DNA of 64,000 bases, from positions 9,522,449 through 9,586,448 of the forward strand of contig NC_081335.1 in assembly GCF_022539665.2 (NCBI RefSeq), given 5' to 3'. The position numbers and the translations under genes were made by a program. The notes below the pieces were generated by a model that worked only from the letters and a program-made list of their open reading frames with translations, did no database searches and was not told the DNA's origin. This document shows positions 40,911 to 55,026 of the stretch, piece after piece. Origin of the DNA: Daphnia carinata (Eukaryota > Arthropoda > Branchiopoda > Diplostraca > Daphniidae). How positions within the stretch are numbered: position 1 is the stretch's first letter; every line of letters begins with the position of its first letter.

Positions 40911-42130
40911 CGTGAAGTCATTGACATAGATACCCCAGTAACAGTGTTTCGTGAATGTAAGCAATAATCCAGTATCACGTGTAATAATGCTTTTGACTAA
41001 GTCGTTACCAAGAAAAATGATATAATCCACCCTATGTTCCATAGTAAAAACACAAATATGTGTTATCTTTGTTTGTGTAGTAATTGAAGGACCACCTTCT
41101 TCTTTTAGACAGAGATAGGGGTGTAAAGAACAAAAACTGCAAACTTTATGCCTTACGGCAGTTACACGAGCTATGAAGTGGAAATGGCGAGTAGTGTATA
41201 CACTACATCACTACGCATTGATTGGAATCGCTCTTAGCACGCCTAGTGGGATGCTTTCATGACTTGGAGTTCGGAATGGCGCGTGAAATATACCCTGTGC
41301 GCCGCATCCGCCCGGGGCTTCTGCGACCGTTTTTCGCGTATAAAAGCGTTTTCTTATTTCTACCATGGCGTGCGCCACTTTACCTTCTTCAGTGACATAA
41401 ACCGGTGGTTTCTATTTTTGATCTTAGAGTTGCCTATGCTTGAATCTGGTGTAGTAATTGTACCAGGATAAATAAGAAACCGCAATTAACTCTTACAATA
41501 TGATAACTGCAGTTGGGGTTTTGTGAAATTTTTGGTTATCAAATATTTGGTAAACATTATTATGATTTCTTTATTTAACTAAAGCCTCATTTTTTACTGT
41601 GAAATTCAACAGGCAATCCATCAATTCTGGTGATTCATTTTATGGCATTGTTTCACTCTCTTTCCAGACGTTATCACCTGAGATTCTTTAAACTATATGT
41701 AACTTCATCTCCTGAATTAGTTGATCCTTTAAATTGTATAAACTTCCTGCCTCTTCACTGTATTGTGGTTCCTAATAGGAAATAAAAATTCGTAAGATTT
41801 TAAAAAAATTATGCACATTGTGTTCTTATCTCATTCTCTTCCAGTTTTGTTACTCTTCAGCTCTTTTAGATTAAAGAAAATTAAATTTGTCACACTAATT
41901 ACCAATAAGGTAAATATATTTATCTCAAATATTCTTTCCTTCTTGATCTATTATATGCAAGTATTTAAAACCTTTTTAGAAATAGCAATAACCCTTTAAT
42001 TAATTTGATTTTTTTGCTATTTCGGCTTTGACTTGATCGAGATATTTGAAATAGATTTTTTTTTGTTCCTTTCGTTCTATTGTATTTTTTAATTTTGTGT
42101 GCATATAATTTTGATTTTTCATGCTTTTTA
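40911..42130 (+). other. Mirror of 35.0-36.2 kb, no recognised gene
   Basis: Includes the weak LINE-linked duplicate at about 41590-41790. Nothing else supported. Confidence 0.4.
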
Positions 42131-42690
42131 TCATAATAAACTAACTCTTTGACGTTGTAACGACATCTTGCTGCAATTGACGTCCATTAACACCACAATT
42201 GTATGAGCAAGGCTTGTTGAGAACATCGACTGCTGAATGGCTAGAATGGAAGTAAATGACGATTCTCTACATTGCTTCATAGTGTAGGATACAATGGTGT
42301 AGTTAATGGCCTCAGTTACAGCAAGATGAAGAGTGTGGGTAATACCGGGAATATGATTTGAAAGACCTAAGAAAGAAAACATGGTTATTTTGATGCTTAA
42401 ATCGATTGGCTACCCTAAATATGTACATTTTAAATAAGCACAACTATAACCATTGTCTATTTGACATGCTTGCCGCATGCGAGCCCGTCAGGTAATTTGT
42501 GGACGAAACGCGCTGGGCTGTAACTGTCCATTCACGATGAAATGAACATTTACAGTTATAAACGGTTCCGTTTGGCGAGATGACCAACAGTCGGTTGTCA
42601 AAGAAACATAGGCTGCAGACCGACGTTTCTCAAGCAACTCTGCCTTAGCGCTTTGAAGTTCACGAGGAATCAAAGTGTTATTCAGTTCTT
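42131..42690 (-). pseudogene. hAT transposase fragment (right copy)
   Basis: Mirror of 34380-35010 with SLTTDCWSSRQTEPF and GITHTLHLAVTEAI on the minus strand; differs by a codon loss in the SAKAE(S)LLEK stretch. Confidence 0.65.
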
Positions 42691-42999
42691 CTAGAGGGCG
42701 GTATGATTCAAGGATCTAGGCACTCTAAACTTGATAGATCTAGGAATTACTAGGAAGTACTAAAGGATCTGGGAAATTCTAAATTTGGAGGGCCTAATGA
42801 GAGTAAATTTTTCAATCCACAGTAAAGGAGGTTTTTAGAAACGATGGGGTCTAATACTAAGGATATAGTGACGGGGACTTCTGTAATGGTTTCTCGTTTT
42901 GTCATTTTTTGAACTGGTTTTGGGTAATGATAGGCTCCTTATTACTTGCTAAAGTTGGGCAATTATAGGTAAAGTGGCTTTCATTATCGCACAGTAGGC

Positions 43000-43674
43000 T
43001 TTTGTCCCTCATTCATAACATTTAACGATAGCGGGGAATAGTAATTTCTGAAAATATTTTTAGGCAATGTCATTCATAGAATCATCCAAGTGGCAAAGGC
43101 AGGATATAAAGATCATCTCCTGGCACCCTAGCAAACTACTCCCACGACTAGATTCTGTGAAATCCGTGCAATTCGGACAAATTTCCCCTAAACACTTTTA
43201 TCCCTGATGACTTCTTTGGGATCAAATTTGAGGTGTATGCTTCTGACGTAAACGTAATTCCAGCGACCTGATTTTTCGTCTCTAGAACAGCAACTAGTCC
43301 TAAGAGATCCTGTGGCTCGCCCTTCCAGCTACCCACGAAACCATCAACCGCACACATACGCAATCTCGGGTCCTGAAGCCCGAAATCAACACCTACGCTT
43401 TCGAGCCACAGAGCAGCTCTTATCACTGAGGCAACGTAAGTAATGTGGCCAAAAGGGAGGCAAAGATCTCCACAACCTTAAGGAAAACACACCAATTGGG
43501 AAAAATGGGGAGAAATACACAAAAACCAACAAAAACTATGCAAGCTAAACTCTCGAACACAAAAATCATAACAAAAGTTAACAAAAACAATGAAAAAACC
43601 ACAATACGGTAGAGAATGAGAACACAAAAATCACTTCTGCATCTAAATAATAACGGGCGCGACGTAGCTGAACT
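43000..43674 (-). pseudogene. LINE 5' region with 5S fragment, better preserved copy
   Basis: On the minus strand a 5S fragment (GTTCAGCTACGTCGCGCCCG then TTATTATTTAGATGCAG, 43639-43674) is followed by a T/G-rich leader. Then comes a 92-codon frame (43426 down to 43148) reading ALWLESVGVDFGLQDPRLRM, then CAVDGFVGSWKGEPQDL and ETKNQVAGITFTSEAYTSNL. It is homologous to the broken copy at 29.9-30.3 kb. Probably a LINE ORF1; most of this block is missing from the left arm. Confidence 0.5.
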
Positions 43675-43679
43675 TGTTT

Positions 43680-46600
43680 CTTATTTATTTAATTTTTGTT
43701 TTGGCTTGTTTTAAAATCCTTTTTTGTAGCCTTTGCATCCCTTTATTGTTTTTCCTCGTTAGGACTATTTACAAAACATATTCATAGAATTAGGTTGTTT
43801 CATCTTTTTCCAAATGATAAGGCTTAGATTAGCAGCTAAACATGTTACGTAATTTTTCTTTTTTTGTGTGTGTATTTGGAAAATTTAAAAGGAAAAGTTG
43901 TTTCATATTTGGGTAACATTTTTTCTCGTAACTATTATGTACGCCCCTTTGTATTAATTTCATTGGTGGCCAACTAGCTTTACATTTTAATAAATGGTGT
44001 GAATTTTGTTCCCCTTTACACTGTTCACATTTTGCCGAAACTGATTGTTTGCATTTGATGAGTCTATATTTTGTTTGAAATGCATCATTTATTTTTTTAA
44101 AAAGGTGGTCTCTTTGCTGGGGAGGTAAATTTTTTATCCACTTAAAAGCTCGTTTCAAATTTTTTCGTTGATTTTTTAAAAATAATTTTTGGTTGCTTGT
44201 ATTCGTTTAACATTACAACACTAAATATTTCTTTGGTTTCTGTGCACAGGCTTAGTATTTTTTTTTTTTTACCAAAACTCGGTTTTTAGTTTTGTAGTGT
44301 TTCTTAAAAAAGACCGCGTTATTTCGCCATTCTGTCCTGTTTTTACTGGGAATGTATTTCTTAATGTCCCTATCCAATATTTAAGCAATTAGCCATTCTC
44401 ATTTGCCGGTTTTATCAAATCTGTTAAACTTGGTTTTAAAAATAAGGATTCGTATTTTGTCACGACATTCAGTAGGTGTAATCCGGCTTCTGTTATATTT
44501 GGTAAAGTTCAATTTAGCAATTTATTCAAGTTTGTGTTGCCAAATGAATGTTTGTCCAAGCTGCTGGATTTTTTTCTGTATAACGTTTAGTTATTAGTAA
44601 AATCTTTGCAATGTAATAAATTTTTGGGCATGTAAAATTATTGAAGAATACTAGTTTTTGTTGGAGCGCCAATACTCTACTGGAAAATTTGTTTTCTTAA
44701 TCCATTTCTCCGATTTCCTTAAGTTACGTTTATTTTTACTTATTTTTGAGTTGGCTGCTTGTTTGATTTCTTCAATACAAAGTCACAAATTGCTTGAATC
44801 ATTAAAATTTTGTGTAAACACGGATACGTCGTCCACGAAGGTGTAATAGGTGCTTAGAGCTTCCAATAAGAGTTGGCTGGATTCTTAGTTTGATGGAAAT
44901 TGAAATGGGCCCAATAAAAATTATGTAAAGAAACGTTGCTAATTGGCAGACTTGACTTACACCTTCTTTTAGTTTAATATTTCTTCCGATTCACATAAAC
45001 CTTGTTTGAAGATCTACTATACAGAGATTTTCTATTTCTAAGAAAAATTCGGGTAAATCCCACTTTTAAAAAATCCTCATATGAAAACTTACGATCATGT
45101 CATTTGCTGTTTCGAAATCTAAACTAACTATTGCCGCACGTTTTTCTCTTACTTCGCTCCCTTGTAGGTGCCCTATGTTGAAAACATTTCATATGTATCA
45201 TTTCGGAACGTAGTAAGTACATGCTTGTTCATTATTGTAATTTCTTCCTTTAATCAAGGCCATATCTTTTTGAAAATTCATCGTGCTCATTTGCAGAAAT
45301 ACACTCCATAGCCTAACACATATACTAAAGCTGGATGTGTGGCACGCATCTGTAACCCTGTTTCTGGGAGGCTTGATAGTGTGGATAACTTGATACGAGA
45401 AGTCCTACTTCGTGATCGTGCACATTGATCGGGCGTCCGCACTAAACTCGCCATCAACATGGACCCATCGGAGGAATTCGATAGGTGCAGGTTAGCTAAG
45501 GATGAGCGAAACGGGTCAGGAGGGAAACTAGCAGCCAAAAGTTCTCGTGCGGGCAGTAGTAGGATCGCGCCCGTGAATGTGCGACATGGATTAGCATCGG
45601 CGAAACAGTCAAACTTCTTTCATTTGCCTTTCTTTTTCGATTAGAAAAATTGTAATTTCAATGTGTTTCTTTCTACTTCAAATGTGAAATACTGCAACAC
45701 CAGTGACCTCTGGCCATTTGAAAAGTGTTATATATTGGCAATGCTGAAAAACATGAAATGGAGAGAACTGGATACCAATGAGTTCGATTTCAAATGTTGA
45801 ACGTTTGAATTTGCGGCCATCGGGCGCTTCGCGCCCTCGGCCGCGTTTTCAATTACTGTTGCGAATAGAACCGTGCTTCAATTGACATTTACGTGAATTT
45901 GTAGCCATCGGGATTAAGGCAAAGGCATCTATCCGTGGTGATAAAATTTGTGGCATTGTTTCAATTGGATTCCAGACTTCTTGTTTTCTCATACTTTGCT
46001 GCTTGCTTTCTCATCTTCTATGATTAAAAAAATAGTTAAAAATTCATGTCCTGGCTTACTTGAACATTTAAATTTTTTAGGGCTTCCTGCCTTTTTACTG
46101 GGTTGTGGTTGCTAAGAGAATGTAAACGTTCGTAAGATATGAATATTTTTTGCTGTACATCTGGGTTTTTTATTAATGTTTCATTCTCTTTCAATTCCCT
46201 AATTGTTCTGCTTTCTCCATTTGTTTTTTCCTTAATTGGATTTGCCACAGTGGTTATTTCGTTACAGATAGGAAGGTTTAAATTACATCTAATTTTCTTT
46301 CTTTCTTCATCTTTTATATACATATTTTCAAATTTCCCTATTATTTCGTTATGCCTTTATACACTTGCTTCTTTTGTGTTGCATTTAAAACAACATTTTC
46401 TAAACATTTTTGGAATTCTGGGTTATAAAGTATGCTGGTATTCCATTTACACAGCAATTTCTTTTTCCTGCTCCTCTATGATCCCTTTTAGATCTAGCAT
46501 TACTGCTTAAAGGTCACTAAAAATAAAATTTTATGTTTACATTCTTGAATCTTATCTTTACTTTTACACTGTACATATATTCTGTCATTTTTAGATTTTC

Positions 46601-47145
46601 CATTGGGACAAAAAATGAATGCCGTGATTGTTGGGAATTTGATTCTGTAAGTATCTACCAGTTTCAGCCTTTCGACTAGATTTTTCAATTGATTACTTAT
46701 TTTCTTTTTTCACCTTCCCTATCCCTTAGGTCAATTATGCTGTTAAAATTTCCTAAATAATAAGTTTGCCTTCACTTGCTTTAAGAAGGTTGGAAGTGAC
46801 TGAAGAAAAAAATTGTGTCGGCTTGTTGCTGTTTCATTTTCGGTTAGAGCATAAATGTTTACAACAATTAAATTTTTAAAACGTTCTCTCTTATTCTTCA
46901 ACCTGCTGCCTCTTATACATTAATTAATTCTAGATGCTTTCTATATAATGTTATGGTTCCTGATCTATTGTTTTCAACAGTATTGTTAATTATTGCTATA
47001 AAGTCTGTATGAGTTTTTAGATTTTGTCAATGTCAGTTTCGTGTAAGGCTAAAATGTCAGGCTTTTTATTTTGGTCAAATAATTTCAACAATTCAATTTC
47101 GAAAGAGAGGTTTTTACTTTTACATTTTACAGTGTCAACGGCCAT
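43680..47145 (-). pseudogene. LINE ORF2: endonuclease and reverse transcriptase (right copy)
   Basis: Mirror of 30368-33835. The C-terminal finger is best seen here: RDHLFKKINDAFQTKYRLIK then CEQCKGEQNSHHLLKC (about 44000-44110). The left and right copies differ by clusters of changes in this block. Confidence 0.75.
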
Positions 47146-47218
47146 ACAACGTAGAACTCACCCGGTCTCGTCAGCTCCCAGAGTTAAGCTACGTCGGGTC
47201 CCGTTAGTACTTGGATAC
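47135..47218 (+). pseudogene. 5S rRNA fragment (right copy)
   Basis: Mirror of 30295-30378, sense on the plus strand: GTCAACGGCCATAC...GTTAGTACTTGGAT, followed by ACAGGCG and nine T. Confidence 0.8.
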
Positions 47219-47908
47219 AGGCGTTTTTTTTTCTCCTGTTTCCCCACCAAACTGAGTTTTCCTTTGTTTTTGTTACTTTTTGTTGTTAATTTTGTGTTTA
47301 AGAGTGTTTGGTTTTGTATAGTTTTTGTTGTTTTTCGGTGTATGTCCCCTTTTTTGCCCATTTTGTGTGTTTCCCTAAGTGTGTGGGGATCTCTCCCCCC
47401 CTCCTTTGGCCACGTTGTTGACATTGTCTGAGGGATAATGGCTGCCAAGTGTCTCAATAGCGTGGATGTCGATTTCAGGCTTCAAAAGCCAAGGTTGAGT
47501 ATGCGTGCGGTACGTGCGTAGTTTGAAAGTTGAGCCACAGGATCTCTTAAGCCTAGCTGCTGTAATAGATTAGAGAAATCAGGTCGCTAGAATTGCATTT
47601 ACATCAGAGGCATACACCTCAAATTTTTTGTCCCGACACAGTGGGATCGTCAGAACAGAATTGGAGGGGAAACACTGACAATCCCCTACCACACATTATT
47701 CTATTCTAAACGGTAATTCCCAAGACCCAACCGGATGCCCCTGAACCCATGACAATTTCCATGGAGTCGATGGAGACCGACATGTGGGGATTTGTGATCA
47801 TGGGAAAGGACAGTGTCCACCCTGCAATACCGAGAAGGCCAGGGGTAAGAAGATAGAGAAGTATAAAACCCCTCGGTTATGTACTTCCTCTAGTCGTTGG
47901 GGCACTCG
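47219..47908 (+). other. LINE leader and end of a lost LTR element (right copy)
   Basis: 47219-47640 mirrors the LINE 5' region at 29.88-30.29 kb. 47641-47908 precedes the LTR and may be the 3' end of a lost retroelement; one frame reads MESMETDMWGFVIMGKDSV. Not identified. Confidence 0.35.
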
Positions 47909-48534
47909 TGTAACGAAGCCGAATACATCATTCCTTAACTTCTTTCGCTTTCCTTCCGTAGTAACGTGCAAGTCTGGACACGGGAGTTGCAACATGTATG
48001 CGCAACTCGGCTGACCTAGATGATCACCTGCAAGCTGATTCAGGCAGACGGTACGTCACCAATATCACGCCATATTGAACGCGTCTTTTAATTGGTTTAC
48101 CGCGTGAAACCTACCAGCTCCACCCAATCACGCCACTCTGCAATACACAAAGTTTCATGGTTAACCCAGCATCTGATGAAGATCAGACTAGAACTTGCAG
48201 CCGATTTCTGTAGTTTCCTAAAGGCATCTCTCTCGCTTAATTAGTAGTATTGTGCCTTACTTGATGTTTTATTAACTAATTCAGTTTAGTTAAAACTCGT
48301 TCACACTTAGAGTTATTCACGGTCTTCGATTGCCTATTCCTACTTATTTGAACTCTTGCTTGTTTACTGCTCGTGTGGAAGTTGAGTTATCACGCTCGCC
48401 CCGTGCCACTTTTCTTCCCGTTTTCTGTACGTGTGATCACGGTAAGACCCAATTATAATTGTCTCTTTTAACTTGTTTCTCGAATATTTCTTCTTCTTCT
48501 TTGTCCTCTTGTCTTTTTAATTCTTGTGTCTTAC
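47909..48534 (+). repeat. Truncated LTR of the A/C family (right copy)
   Basis: TGTAACGAAGCCGAATAC at 47909, donor-like GATCACGGTAAGACCC near 48435, ends at CTTACTTACC. Mirror of 28979-29604. Confidence 0.7.
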
Positions 48535-49306
48535 TTACCAAACAGAAGAAAGCGATCCACTACCTGAAGAAGATGAAGAAACAAGAAGACATCAGTTTTC
48601 TGCAACTTTTTCTTTAAGATTTTTTAACGCAGGATCTACACGTCGTTTCGCGAATTTTTTTCCCTTTACATATCAATGTAAAAATAACATTGTGTATAAC
48701 TTTATTCCCAGTCTATTGGACAATACAATGCATAAAATCTGTTCTTATCAACTTAATATCTGATACGATGATGATGATCGCTTCTAGGCATTTCGGCTAA
48801 AATCAAAGTGCAGTATCTGATACGGGTTCAACTGAACCTCGGGTATCATAGACTGATTGATTTTCGACCAAGTGGTGCTGCTGATTGCCTGAAATCCTTT
48901 CGGGCAATCTTGGCCCACTTCCTTACTAGCATTTCCTCTTATCTTAATTCTTGACAGCTGGGTAATCGCTTACGTCGGCAGCTGGCGAGAAGGTGTGGGA
49001 TGGCGTAAACTACGCTGTGTCAACTTGACGCCGGTCGTCCGGTATCCAATCCGGCCGTGAGCTCCCATCTCGTCCGTCATATTCCCCACAATGCGTCACG
49101 GTTAGGCCCCCGAACTAACAAGTTCACATATTGGCTTAAGGACAGATGTAAATTGTTCTAGTAAAAGTAAATGTAACTTCTTCACTTGAAACTTTTTTGA
49201 ATAATTTTAAAGAATTTTTGCATCTCTTTTGAAACTCCAAATTGCCCTTACCGTAAATCCAACCAAATCCTTTGCACCTTTACCACTGACCTTCAGTAGC
49301 CCCCAC
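48535..49306 (+). other. Mirror of 28.2-28.98 kb, no recognised gene
   Basis: A 79-codon frame starting in the LTR (48524-48763, EESDPLPEEDEETRRHQ...) is identical on the left; its first codons are LTR sequence, so it is not a clear gene. Confidence 0.35.
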
Positions 49307-49462
49307 AAAAAAACCAGACTTTGGACTGTCTGGCTTTCCCTTAACCTCCAGAAAACCAGACCCTTGACTGTCTGGCCTACCCTTAACTTTCAGAAAACCA
49401 TACACTTGACTGTCTAGCCTACCCTTAACCTTCAGAAAACCAGACACTCGACTGTCTGGCCT
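49307..49462 (-). repeat. 42-bp tandem hairpin array (right copy)
   Basis: Mirror of 28051-28206 with the same units. Confidence 0.85.
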
Positions 49463-52462
49463 AATTTTCATCTTCTTTCTGTTACTTGCTTGCAAAACCT
49501 GACAAAAAACTACAATGTTGCGTCCATATTTCCAATATCGCTGCTCATTCTTTGTTTTGTATTTCTTGTTCCTCATAAGTTGGTTGACAAAAATTGTATT
49601 CTTTTCTACTACTCTCCGATCCTTCTACAACTTCTATACATGGTCTTGTACCATAGAATAAAACCGGTCATCGGTGTTTGGTTTTCAATGCTATTGTTCT
49701 CGTCACTATTTTTTCTGGGCTCATGAGTTGGGTTCTGTTATCACTCCAAGGAAAACCATGGGTTCCATTTTTCTTCATTTTTCTATCTTCCTTATATTCG
49801 CATTGAATCTCTATTTTGGGGGGTAAAATATATAACGTCATGTAGTCAAACTTTGTTTAAAAATTTCATTTTTTCTTCGGTTTCTTTGAGTTTTTTTTTC
49901 TTTTGCCTATTATTTTGTTCCCCTCTGATTCCTGCCAACTCTGAACTCTTCCAAAATACTTTCCCTTTGCTTCTCATTTCTACCCCTTTACGCCCTCTTA
50001 TCTTTTGTTGTTCCCATTAACCTTCTTCCCTGGAATCTATTGAAACAAAACCAGTATCTCCTCTAGCATCACTGTGACCTTGTTTTCCAGTATTTTTAAT
50101 ATTTTCGGCATCCTTGACTATTTATTCTAGCGTTCTAATGGCTAATGTGACTGCAGAACTACTTCTCAACGCTTGGCTGTAAGTCCTTTTTCGTCCATCA
50201 CAGTTTCGTGCTGCGTGTTCCAAAGAATCGATCTGGCAAATGTTTTAATCTGCCCGTATAGGCAGGATTGCCGCGATCCCGATCAATTTTTGATCAACAT
50301 CTTGATCCTCAACAATCACAATCAATAATTGATCGCGATCCAGATCAAGATATAAAAATTGATCGCCGACTCGATCTTTTGAGATTAATCGGTGATCGGG
50401 TCAGTGATAAAAAAATTGATTGCGATCCGATCATTTTTAGCGATCAGCCTTTTTGCCGTCTAGCGGTCGATTTGGTTTTCGCATTTCAGTATTTACAATT
50501 TTTGCTGTCGAATGAGAATTGATAGATACCGTTTAGTACTAACTCTTTTTCGTAATATAATGAATACATTAAAAATGTGAATTTTTGTAAACTAGACGTC
50601 GTCTAAAATCATCGAAAAAAGATTGGCAAAAATTCGATCATTCACAGTTTAATCGGATCGCCGCCGATAAACAAATTTATCGGACCGGCGTGTAGGTAGC
50701 TGCAAATCGTATTCCAATAATTGTGATGAATGAAGAAAGTTTTTTATTGATCGTCGTTTCCACATTTAATTTTTTCCTTTTGGTTTTTAATAGATCCCGG
50801 TTAAGATTGTCCCATTCAATCCCTTTTATTTGTCCGTATTGCTCGAATGATGTATGAATATATTTGAAATCCATTTCGTCCGAGGCATGCTTAACCTAAT
50901 TTTTTTCCACTGACTCCCAGTAACTTTACAGAATTTTATGCATTTTCCTACGTTTTTCAAATAATATCTCTTTTGCATGTTTTTGTAAGAAATTATCGAA
51001 AAAGTTCCTGGTTTTTTTTTCAGTTCAAGTCATCTGGTCATCTTCTATCCCCAAACCCATAAACCAACGACAAATTTCTTGTTCTAAAGGGACGTATTGA
51101 AAGTCTTTGTAACTGAAAAAAATGTTCATTTTTTCTATTTTTAAAGTGCGGTGCTATTATTTTGTGCTAAGATCTGATTGCAATATTCAGGCGAACCAGT
51201 CGAACAAAAAACCGGAAGTTAATCTTTCATAATTTCACACATGTCGTTCATAGCCTTTTCACTATCAAGACTTTTGTAGCACAATATTGATGTTATTTAG
51301 CTCACTTTCAGTCAGAGAAAACTATAAGATCGTTGGAAAGGGAAATCGAAATCCTGTGCGATCTGCTTCCCTACTGCACTGAATGGAAAGAATTCCCTGC
51401 TAGATGTATCCCTTTTCTTAAGTCTCATCGTCTTGGCAACCGCTTGCCCTGTCCCTTGCGGCCGCGGAAAGCCAAACTTTTGATCTTGTCGAAAAACCGA
51501 TAGAAATCGCCATTAACTTTTACCAGAAGTTGCAATAGTTAATTTCCCAAAGCCATCTGCCGCGAAAAATGTTGTAACTTAAGCACATTCCTAAATGTTG
51601 ATAACTACTTTTAACAAAAAGGAGCTAGCCTGCTATTGAACTTGTAGAAATCAATAATGGCTTACTAACGAGGAGAGCAACGATTACTAACCAAAATCTC
51701 GCCAAACGATGTGGGTTGGAGAACGGCCACGAAACTGTGGCTGGCAGTATTTTACACCATACAAGCCATTATTTAATTTATAAAATCTTCAATATTTTAT
51801 TAAAATGTCGTTTGCGCTGAAGGATTTGGAGGGAACAGTTCAATTGGAAGACATAATGAGTTTTGCTGATACGACACAGACTTATAATCACCAAATAAAT
51901 AATAAGAGAACCTTCTTTGGCGTCTGCTGAAAGTGAATTTGATCTGTGCTATTTCTTTAACATGCAGGGTTTCCAAAGGTCAAAGGGTCAAATCTCTTCC
52001 TTTTTAATAATACGGGTTTTCCCAACAACAGCGTCCCAATACGTAGGTTGGCTAAAGCAGTATTTCAACATTTCACTTCATTTCATCAAGGTGATAACTC
52101 CGTCAAGTTGTGTTTCACGCATCTTTTGTCAGCTCTTCATATTTACCTGAATAATGAAAGGAAAGAGTAAGCTAACATTAAAAATTTGTTTTTGATAATC
52201 AAACTAAAAACAATTTTTCTCGTTCAACTTTTATCAAGGTGATGGGCTAGGGTGGTGTGAGATGACTCTTGATTTTCACTCGATTTGTGGCCCCATCGAT
52301 GATGTTTTTGTTCTCGATTCGAAAGAACACAATCGGTTCAGTGGAAAGTCTACGTACAATTCGGTGCCAACTTGGTAGCCTTTCACGTGTCGTATATTAA
52401 CAGAGAATGCCACTGGAATCAACCGTGGAGTCGTCAATTGTTTAATGATGCCCAGCAGATAT
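49463..52462 (+). other. Mirror of 25.05-28.05 kb
   Basis: Contains the GATC-dense segment (about 50268-50447), the 41-codon ORF (51805-51930) and the coding-like remnant beside the element A LTR (52250-52462). No recognised gene. Confidence 0.4.
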
Positions 52463-53200
52463 TGTAAAGCATCTTCCCGTGTGGGAAGATCTACTTTACG
52501 TAATTAAGACAATAAGAAAATACACTGAACTCAAGAGGCGCTTTACCCACAAGGATGTATGTGTTTATTATAAGCTAAGACATAAGAATCAGAAAGGTAA
52601 GAGAACAAAAGATAAGAAGAAACACTCGAGAAACAAGTTAAAAAGAAGGAATTAGAACAGGGTCTTACCGTGACCTCACGAGTGAAAGAATGGAAGATAA
52701 ACGACACAAGGCGAACTTGGTATTCTGCTTCCACACGAGCGGTACACAACAAGAGTTTTAATACGTAAGGTTAGTCAAGCGGAGTGCCGCGAATAACTTC
52801 AAGACTGAACAAGTTTAACTGAACCAACTTAGTTAACAAACATCAAGTAAGGCACAATACTACTAAAATAAAGCAAGAGAAATGCCTTTAAGCAAGTACT
52901 GTATTCGTCTGCAAATCATGGTCTGATCTTCCTCAGATGCCGGGATAACCACGGAACTTTGCATATTGCAAAGTGGCGTGATTGGGAGGAGCTTGTAGGC
53001 TGCACGCGGTTAACCAATTAAGAGTCGCTTTCAATATGGCATGATATTGATGACGTATCGTCTGCATGAATCAGCTTGCAGATGTTCATCTGGGTCAGCC
53101 GAACTGCGTACATGATGTTGCAATTATCACGTCCAGATTTGCATTGACTAGTGAAGCAAAGCGAGAGAAGTTAAAGTTATTGTATTTAGGCTTCGTTACG
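52463..53200 (-). repeat. 3' LTR of element A (right copy)
   Basis: Mirror of 24313-25050, 738 bp, near identical. Confidence 0.85.
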
Positions 53201-53233
53201 TCACTCCCGGCGGCGTAGGATTACGTCCCGTAA

Positions 53234-55026
53234 TCAGAGTTGACGCGTTGGAATCGACTCGGTAGCTGTTGGTTTAGGGTCGTCCGCGGGGCGACAGCAG
53301 ATGGCCCAGATGAAGGTAAAGAAGCCGCAAGCGTAACATATACGTAAGAAGAGAAGCACTAAGAGACATAATATGGCGATGAAGAAGTAATTCTGGATAG
53401 TCTCCCACCAAGATGTATAAGTTCCGACACTATCCGATGTCACTAAAACATTCGATGCACTGTATTTGTGGCGTAACGTAAATTCAGGTGGAGGATGTTC
53501 ATTAATCGCGGCGGCTATATCGGCCATAATGTTCATGTGATTTAGCATATTGTCGGTATATGCCGGGTTGCTTTGATGTTTGTAATCGAAAAACTCAACA
53601 TTTTCATACCGAAAAGAATGCGCAAGCGTCTGTTCCGGTAACACAATATTGGCTTCGATTGGCTTCCAGGTGTCGTTACGGTACGCATAAGGTTTGTCAT
53701 TAAAATTAACAAAATTATTGGTCCAGCACAAAGGGGAATATTTCACAAGTTCCCATCCGTCAAGATTAATAGTGTAATTTTGAAATTTCGGTTGCGGTCC
53801 GCAAGATGTCAGTATAATCTCAAATGTAACATTTAAAGCCTTACATTGGATCAATACAGCCGTTTTACCAATGGCTTGTAATTTTGCGCATTGTGGTAAA
53901 TTTAACTGCGAAGCTGCTAACCATCCGTTATATTGGGCAGTTGTAACAGCCCTTTCGTGTTTGGCCTTGCGAGCTTCACATTGCATTAGTCTAATCTGTC
54001 TTGCCAATTCATTTTCATGATCAGTAAGTTGGTCTCGGATATATTGTATATTCGCGGGTACGTTTAAGTTTTCGTCGGTAGGTGGCGCTTTAGTCTCCGA
54101 AGTTGTTGTTACATTTTCCATGATGGCCGCCGTCGCAACGGTGAGTTTTGGTTGGCCGATGATTCCAAATGACGTAGTTCTATTGGTGCAATCGTTTTGC
54201 AGGGAGGCACAGCGTTTTATAGGAGTTAAATGGAAATCGAGTTGTTTGGCATCGACTTGTAATCTGAAAATTTTCTCGTCTCCCGCTAGTTGAACCAAAG
54301 TGCCTATTCCATCTTCCACGATTCACGTATTCATTTTAGTCTTCTGTATATAAGTTTTGTCTCAAATCAGTGTTAAATGATTATGTGACAAATTTCCAGT
54401 GGTAGCAGAAGCTGTTCCGATAGGTGTCGCAAAGTCACCGTCTTCATTTTGTTGAAAAAGTTGGATTTTCTCGAGAACACAATTTATAATTTCAGAATCG
54501 ATTATTTGTAACCAATAAATAAATATGTCAGGTTCGCGATCAAATACATATTTATCGTCTGAAATAGTCATACGATTATCATCACATCGTTTATGGCTTA
54601 TCATTTCGTTGCACACGGCGGGTAAAGTATCAATTGAAATTTTATCCGGCACTATCACTAATTGACCGAAAAAGTTCCTTGTGATGTGGCGTATATTCTT
54701 CCATCATGCGCAAATATATCCGGGAAATTTTGCTGCGGCACGTTCTTCACTATAAATCGCATATTTCACTGTAACGGCCTTGTTATCAGGTGTAATCGGT
54801 TGACAATTAGCATCGGAGAATTGTAGATTCCCATTTTCGATGGCTCTGAACAGTCGCATACAGTTGTTTCAAACGCCTTCGGATGTAACCCGTAAAGGCA
54901 CAACAAGAGTAGAAAAGGAATCGGTGACATTTGTATGGATTAAAAACATAGTGAAAATCACAATCAATGTTATGCAGCGTATAGTATGGGTAAAAGCATT
55001 TCATGACATCATTTGGGTTTCTTAAC
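53234..55026 (-). pseudogene. env: Element A envelope-like glycoprotein (right copy)
   Basis: Mirror of 22489-24279. The membrane-proximal 361 codons (54319-53234) are open here, with tryptophan where the left copy has a stop, the same hydrophobic anchor and tail. Upstream, a TGG to TGA change near 54360 and a frameshift just after it break the frame; 54362-54658 is open. The copy starts next to the conserved acceptor CTCTCCCTAG (55027-55028). Confidence 0.7.
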